Positions 6,180 through 9,427 of a DNA stretch of 9,427 bases are shown in pieces (positions within the stretch are counted from its first letter, which is position 1; every line of letters begins with the position of its first letter). The notes beneath the pieces are model-generated. The model saw only the letters and a list, made by a program, of their open reading frames with translations. It did not search any database and was not told the origin of the DNA. Made by a program: the position numbers and the translations under genes. This DNA comes from an uncultured Porphyromonadaceae bacterium (GTDB lineage: Bacteria; Bacteroidota; Bacteroidia; Bacteroidales; Muribaculaceae). The stretch lies in contig CAMHDX010000020.1 of assembly GCA_946183895.1 (NCBI GenBank), positions 1 to 9,427 of the forward strand. Direction: 5' to 3'.

Positions 6180-6193
6180 GCGCATTAATGCGC
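6180..6193. repeat. 14-bp perfect palindrome across the stop codon of the large gene
   Basis: GCGCATTAATGCGC is fully self-complementary and contains the TAA stop (6187-6185) of the minus-strand gene at its centre. It may be incidental to the final Ala-His codons or form part of the 3' structure described just downstream. Confidence 0.6.
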
Positions 6194-9100
6194 GACCTTG
6201 ACTGCGGTGGTGGAACCGTCGCTCCACGTGGTCACAACGATGTTGAAGCCATCGTAGGGCTGGTCGCTCACCGCGCCTGCCGCGTTGACATACTGCCGCT
6301 TGACCGGCTCACGGCCGGCGTCAATGTCGCTGATGCCGGTGAAAACATCGCCTACTTCGATAACCTGGCCCATCAGGTTGGTGTACGCGTCGTCGTCGGC
6401 AGCGCTGATGCGGCGGCGGGCACCGCTCCATGCCTGCTTGAGCTCAACGCAGACGCGCAACTTCATGTACTGGCCGTTCTTGTAGTTGAGTTCCACGAAG
6501 TCAGTCTTCAGTGCCATGCTGCGGCCCGCGTTGCCGCCACTATATGCGTGCAGCGTCGGTGTGCCATTGCGGTTGAAGAGGTAGCCGACAACATCAATCA
6601 CCTGGCCGGCAACCGGCATCTCTTCCCACGTTTGAGGCACGTTCTCGAAGTCGTTGCCCAAGTAGTAGGTCTTGATTTCGTCTTTGATAGTCGCGTCGCT
6701 GGCGTCGTAAGCGGTCATGGTGAACAGCGGAGCGATGCTACTGCCGTTGAAGGTGCCGCCCACGTTGTGAATCTTTTGACCCACAGTGAGCGTGGTCTCG
6801 CTCTCGATGGGCAACCAGTCGGTGCCGTTGGTGGCGTAATACATGTGGCTTGCCGGAATTGCCGCCACGATGACCATGTCGCTGCTCACGGTGTAGCTGC
6901 CGCTCTCGCTCTTGAGCACCTCGGCGAGCGTCGTGCCGTCAGGCAGTGTCACCTCCTCGTGGTTACTCGCCTCGCTCTTGGTGTTGTCAACATAGTTGGC
7001 CTCCACATAGAACTCGTAGGTCGCACCCGGCGTCAGCCCCGTCACAGTGTACTCCTTGTCGGTGATACCCGTCACCGTCAGACCGCCGTTGTCGGCATCG
7101 CCGTCGGTGGCAACCGCGCGGCGCGGGGCACCGGCAGCCGCGAGCTGCTCGCGAACGTCACCGGCATAGATCTCAATGTTATTGAGGTAGAAACGTTTTT
7201 TCTTGGCAGTGCAGGCAAAGGTCACAGTCTGATTGGCAGCCGCTGTGCAATTGACCACAATGACATAATCGGCCGCCGTGGAGGTCAGTTCCGTAGTGAC
7301 ACTTGCACTCTCTCCCGAACTTATAACAACCGAACTCTCATCGCTGCCATAATAGTTCGCATTGATTTTCACGGTCACCGTGCCATTGGAATTTGACAAA
7401 TTCAACTTGGGTGAAGTCAGCGAGCCGGCATAGTTGCCGCTACCTAACTTCACTCCGCTCGGAGACTTATACACGTAAGAACCACTCCAACCCTCATTGT
7501 CGGCAAAATCATCCATGGCATCTCCCACATTGGCGTTGCCATCGTTCTCTACCGTACTTCCATCAAAGGTTTCGGTGAGGAGGGCGGTGAGCGACGGGGT
7601 GGGGCCGACCGGGTCGGCGGTCTTGTTGACGTAGAGGGTGTAGTCGCGGACGTTGGCGGCCGGGGTGGCGTCGGTCCACACGGCCTTGAAACTCGTGGCG
7701 GTAGCGTTGACAGCCTCTGCCATCACGGGAGCGGCCTTCTCAAGGACGGCGCTGCCGCTGAGTTCGACACTCACCGCCTCGGCACCGGTGCTGGTGAGCG
7801 TCACGGTGGCGGTGTGGTTGCCAAATGCCGTGGGGGCGTAGGTCACGGTGACCGTTGCACCCTCAGCGGCATCGGCCGCACTGATTGTGGCCGGCGACAC
7901 GGTGAACATACCCTCGCCAACAGCCACGGTGACATCACCGGTCAGATTCGTGCCGGTCACTGTGAACGTCTGCTGCGCGGAGGCACCGGTCGTGACATTG
8001 GTGAACGCCAGCGCCAGCGGGTCGACGCTCAAGCGCGGGTCGCTGCTCTCATTGAGCGTCACCTCCTCGACGTTGCTCCACTCGCTCTCGGTGTCGTCGC
8101 TATAGACCGTCTTCACCTTGAACTCGTATGTCGCGCCGGCGGTCAAGTCCTCAACGGTGTAGAACTTGTCGGTGATACCCGTCACCGTCAGGCCGCCGTC
8201 GTCGGCATCGCCACTCTCGGCCACCACGCGACGCGGCGCACTCAACGCGCTGCTGGCATCACCCGCATAGATAGTGACGTTCTTGAGATAGATGCGCTTG
8301 CTTGAACTAACAGTTATAGTGGCAGCAAGCCCAGTTATGTCACTCAACGAAGAGATGTCAAACACTTCAACATAGTCAGCAAAACTGGATGTTGTCGAAA
8401 TAGTACGTGTCGCACCGCCAAATGACAAGGTAAACGAACTATTGTCTGTACCATAATACTTGGTGTTGATGACAACCGTGGCTTTGGTGTAACCGGTGAA
8501 ATTAAGACTCGGACCAACGAGCACACAGCCTTGAGTGCCGGAGCCTAAGCGATAAGAACTCGTTCCGCTATCGGCGACACCATAACCGGAGGACTTGGTC
8601 CATTTGGAGTTCAACCCACTGGCAAAACTATAGTCACCAAGTTTAGTGTAACTCGCGGCAGGCTCTTCGCCGCCGGCGGTCTTGTTGACGTAGAGGGTGT
8701 AGCTCTTGACTTTGGAGGCATTGGTTTCGTCGGTCCACGCGGCTTTGAACGAGCTGCTAGTGACGCTCTGGGCAGGGGTCATCACGGGGGCGAACAACTG
8801 CCAGTCGGCCATACCGGTCAGATTGACGGTAACATCCTCGGCGCCGTCGCTCGACAGCGTCAGCGTGGCACTGTGCACGTCGGCGGTGGTGGGGGAGTAG
8901 GTCACCGTGAGGGCGTACTCGCCATTGGTGAACGCGCTGGCAGCGATGGTCGCCGGCGCACTGAACATCGCGGCATCGTCGCCGCCAATAGTCACAGTCA
9001 CGTCGCCGCTGAGGTACTCGCCGAGCACCGTGAGCGTCTTGTTGTAGGTGCCGTCCACGTAGTTGTCGCCGTCAAACTCAAGGTCGCCGGCAGCCAGCGT

Positions 9101-9427
9101 CGGAGTGTGCGGGCCGTCGTCCAGGGTCACTTCCTTGACGTTGCTCCATGCGCTCTCGTCGGCCTCGGCACGGTCGGTGTAGATAGCCTTCACCTTATAC
9201 TCGTAGGTGGCGCCGGCGGTCAGTCCCGTCACCTCATACGACTTGCTCGTGATGCCGGTGATGGTGCGCACACCGCTGTCGGCATTGCCCGTGTCGTTCA
9301 CGGCGCGACGCGGCGCGCTGCCTACCGTCGTTGTCTGCTCCCACGTGAAAGTGATCTTATCAAGATACATCGCACCGCTATTTGAGCGGACACCGATATA
9401 GGCGTAGTCACCACTGATTGTCAACTC
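6185..9427 (-). CDS. Large modular secreted/surface protein with FN3-like, Ig-like and jelly-roll modules (5' end outside window)
   Basis: The frame is open from the right edge to TAA 6187-6185. Numbering from TTG 9424, 1079 residues are visible. Modules in order are: the end of a jelly-roll-like segment (1-30); an FN3 second half (37-101); an Ig-like beta domain resembling ASPM/SPD-2/Hydin or choice-of-anchor D types (105-206); an FN3 first half (211-248); a jelly roll (258-389); an FN3 second half (410-457); an Ig-like domain (463-559); an FN3 first half (564-602); a jelly roll (611-756); and an FN3 second half (781-827). An OB-fold-like region (about 831-1025) and a tail (1040-1079) with YVNAAG, GFNIVVT and SDG follow. 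The tail resembles Bacteroidales C-terminal cell-surface or type IX-type sorting tails. No catalytic motif is visible, so a binding, adhesin or scaffold role is inferred. The signal peptide and any catalytic domain would lie outside the window. A nested hairpin follows the stop. Confidence 0.85.
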   Translation of the reverse strand, partial: ELTISGDYAYIGVRSNSGAMYLDKITFTWEQTTTVGSAPRRAVNDTGNADSGVRTITGITSKSYEVTGLTAGATYEYKVKAIYTDRAEADESAWSNVKEVTLDDGPHTPTLAAGDLEFDGDNYVDGTYNKTLTVLGEYLSGDVTVTIGGDDAAMFSAPATIAASAFTNGEYALTVTYSPTTADVHSATLTLSSDGAEDVTVNLTGMADWQLFAPVMTPAQSVTSSSFKAAWTDETNASKVKSYTLYVNKTAGGEEPAASYTKLGDYSFASGLNSKWTKSSGYGVADSGTSSYRLGSGTQGCVLVGPSLNFTGYTKATVVINTKYYGTDNSSFTLSFGGATRTISTTSSFADYVEVFDISSLSDITGLAATITVSSSKRIYLKNVTIYAGDASSALSAPRRVVAESGDADDGGLTVTGITDKFYTVEDLTAGATYEFKVKTVYSDDTESEWSNVEEVTLNESSDPRLSVDPLALAFTNVTTGASAQQTFTVTGTNLTGDVTVAVGEGMFTVSPATISAADAAEGATVTVTYAPTAFGNHTATVTLTSTGAEAVSVELSGSAVLEKAAPVMAEAVNATATSFKAVWTDATPAANVRDYTLYVNKTADPVGPTPSLTALLTETFDGSTVENDGNANVGDAMDDFADNEGWSGSYVYKSPSGVKLGSGNYAGSLTSPKLNLSNSNGTVTVKINANYYGSDESSVVISSGESASVTTELTSTAADYVIVVNCTAAANQTVTFACTAKKKRFYLNNIEIYAGDVREQLAAAGAPRRAVATDGDADNGGLTVTGITDKEYTVTGLTPGATYEFYVEANYVDNTKSEASNHEEVTLPDGTTLAEVLKSESGSYTVSSDMVIVAAIPASHMYYATNGTDWLPIESETTLTVGQKIHNVGGTFNGSSIAPLFTMTAYDASDATIKDEIKTYYLGNDFENVPQTWEEMPVAGQVIDVVGYLFNRNGTPTLHAYSGGNAGRSMALKTDFVELNYKNGQYMKLRVCVELKQAWSGARRRISAADDDAYTNLMGQVIEVGDVFTGISDIDAGREPVKRQYVNAAGAVSDQPYDGFNIVVTTWSDGSTTAVKVAH
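7055..7102. repeat. 48-bp long direct repeat inside the large gene, copy A
   Basis: Matches 8165-8212 at 46 of 48 positions (differences at 7082 and 7090). It encodes the GDADxGGLTVTGITDK stretch at the start of an FN3 second half in the most C-terminal module. Confidence 0.85.
7615..7643. repeat. 29-bp exact direct repeat inside the large gene, copy A
   Basis: Identical to 8674-8702. It encodes YTLYVNKTA, the last strand of the FN3 first half immediately before the nested jelly-roll segment. Confidence 0.85.
8165..8212. repeat. 48-bp long direct repeat inside the large gene, copy B
   Basis: Partner of 7055-7102, 1110 bp away (46 of 48 identical). The equivalent part of the first module, near 9250-9300, is clearly more diverged. 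Confidence 0.85.
8674..8702. repeat. 29-bp exact direct repeat inside the large gene, copy B
   Basis: Partner of 7615-7643, 1059 bp away and identical over 29 bases. It marks the same junction between FN3 first half and jelly roll in the preceding module. Confidence 0.85.

Noticed and set aside
5975..7396. 473-codon plus-strand open frame
   Set aside because: It runs antisense to the large modular gene and through the tandem array. Composition and lack of any domain mark it as a shadow of the GC-rich minus-strand gene.

Overview
This 9.4 kb window reads as chromosomal DNA from a Bacteroidales bacterium, probably a GC-rich gut lineage such as Muribaculaceae. The genus-level guess is inference. 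The supporting signs are an RprX/RprY-type two-component pair, a promoter of the Bacteroidetes form (TTTG, 20 nt, TAnnTTTG), few Shine-Dalgarno sequences, and a large modular secreted protein with a Bacteroidales-style C-terminal tail.

Layout. (1) Positions 1-603 are AT-rich (two 60-base stretches hand-counted at about 22% and 37% G+C). They carry, on the + strand, the last codons of a gene entering from the left (possibly a flavin reductase-like protein) and a broken small gene of unknown function. Removing one copy of a 10-bp imperfect tandem repeat rejoins its two halves into a single 143-codon frame. (2) Positions 623-5851 hold five minus-strand genes, in transcription order: sensor histidine kinase (rprX-like), response regulator (rprY-like), PlsC-type acyltransferase, membrane-anchored DNA/RNA non-specific endonuclease, and the tRNA-modification GTPase mnmE. 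Gaps are 43, -4, -11 and -13 nt, so this is almost certainly one operon with translational coupling. (3) The 333-bp intergenic region 5852-6184 is unusually structured. It holds the rprX promoter, a 25-bp direct repeat pair whose first copy contains the promoter's -33 element, a 36-bp near-perfect inverted repeat, twelve tandem copies of a 9-bp unit, and a GC-rich nested hairpin. (4) Positions 6185-9427 hold the 3' part of a long minus-strand gene for a secreted or surface modular protein. It consists of repeated fibronectin III-like and Ig-like modules with jelly-roll-like segments nested inside the FN3 folds, and its start lies beyond the right edge.

How the parts relate. The operon links envelope sensing to phospholipid acylation, an exported nuclease and tRNA wobble-uridine modification. 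The intergenic hairpins probably end leftward transcription from the large gene and insulate the operon promoter. I found no mobile element, CRISPR array, rRNA or tRNA. No clearly new enzymatic system is evident. The least ordinary features are the structured intergenic region, the base-composition mosaic inside the large modular gene, and the duplication-broken gene at the left end.
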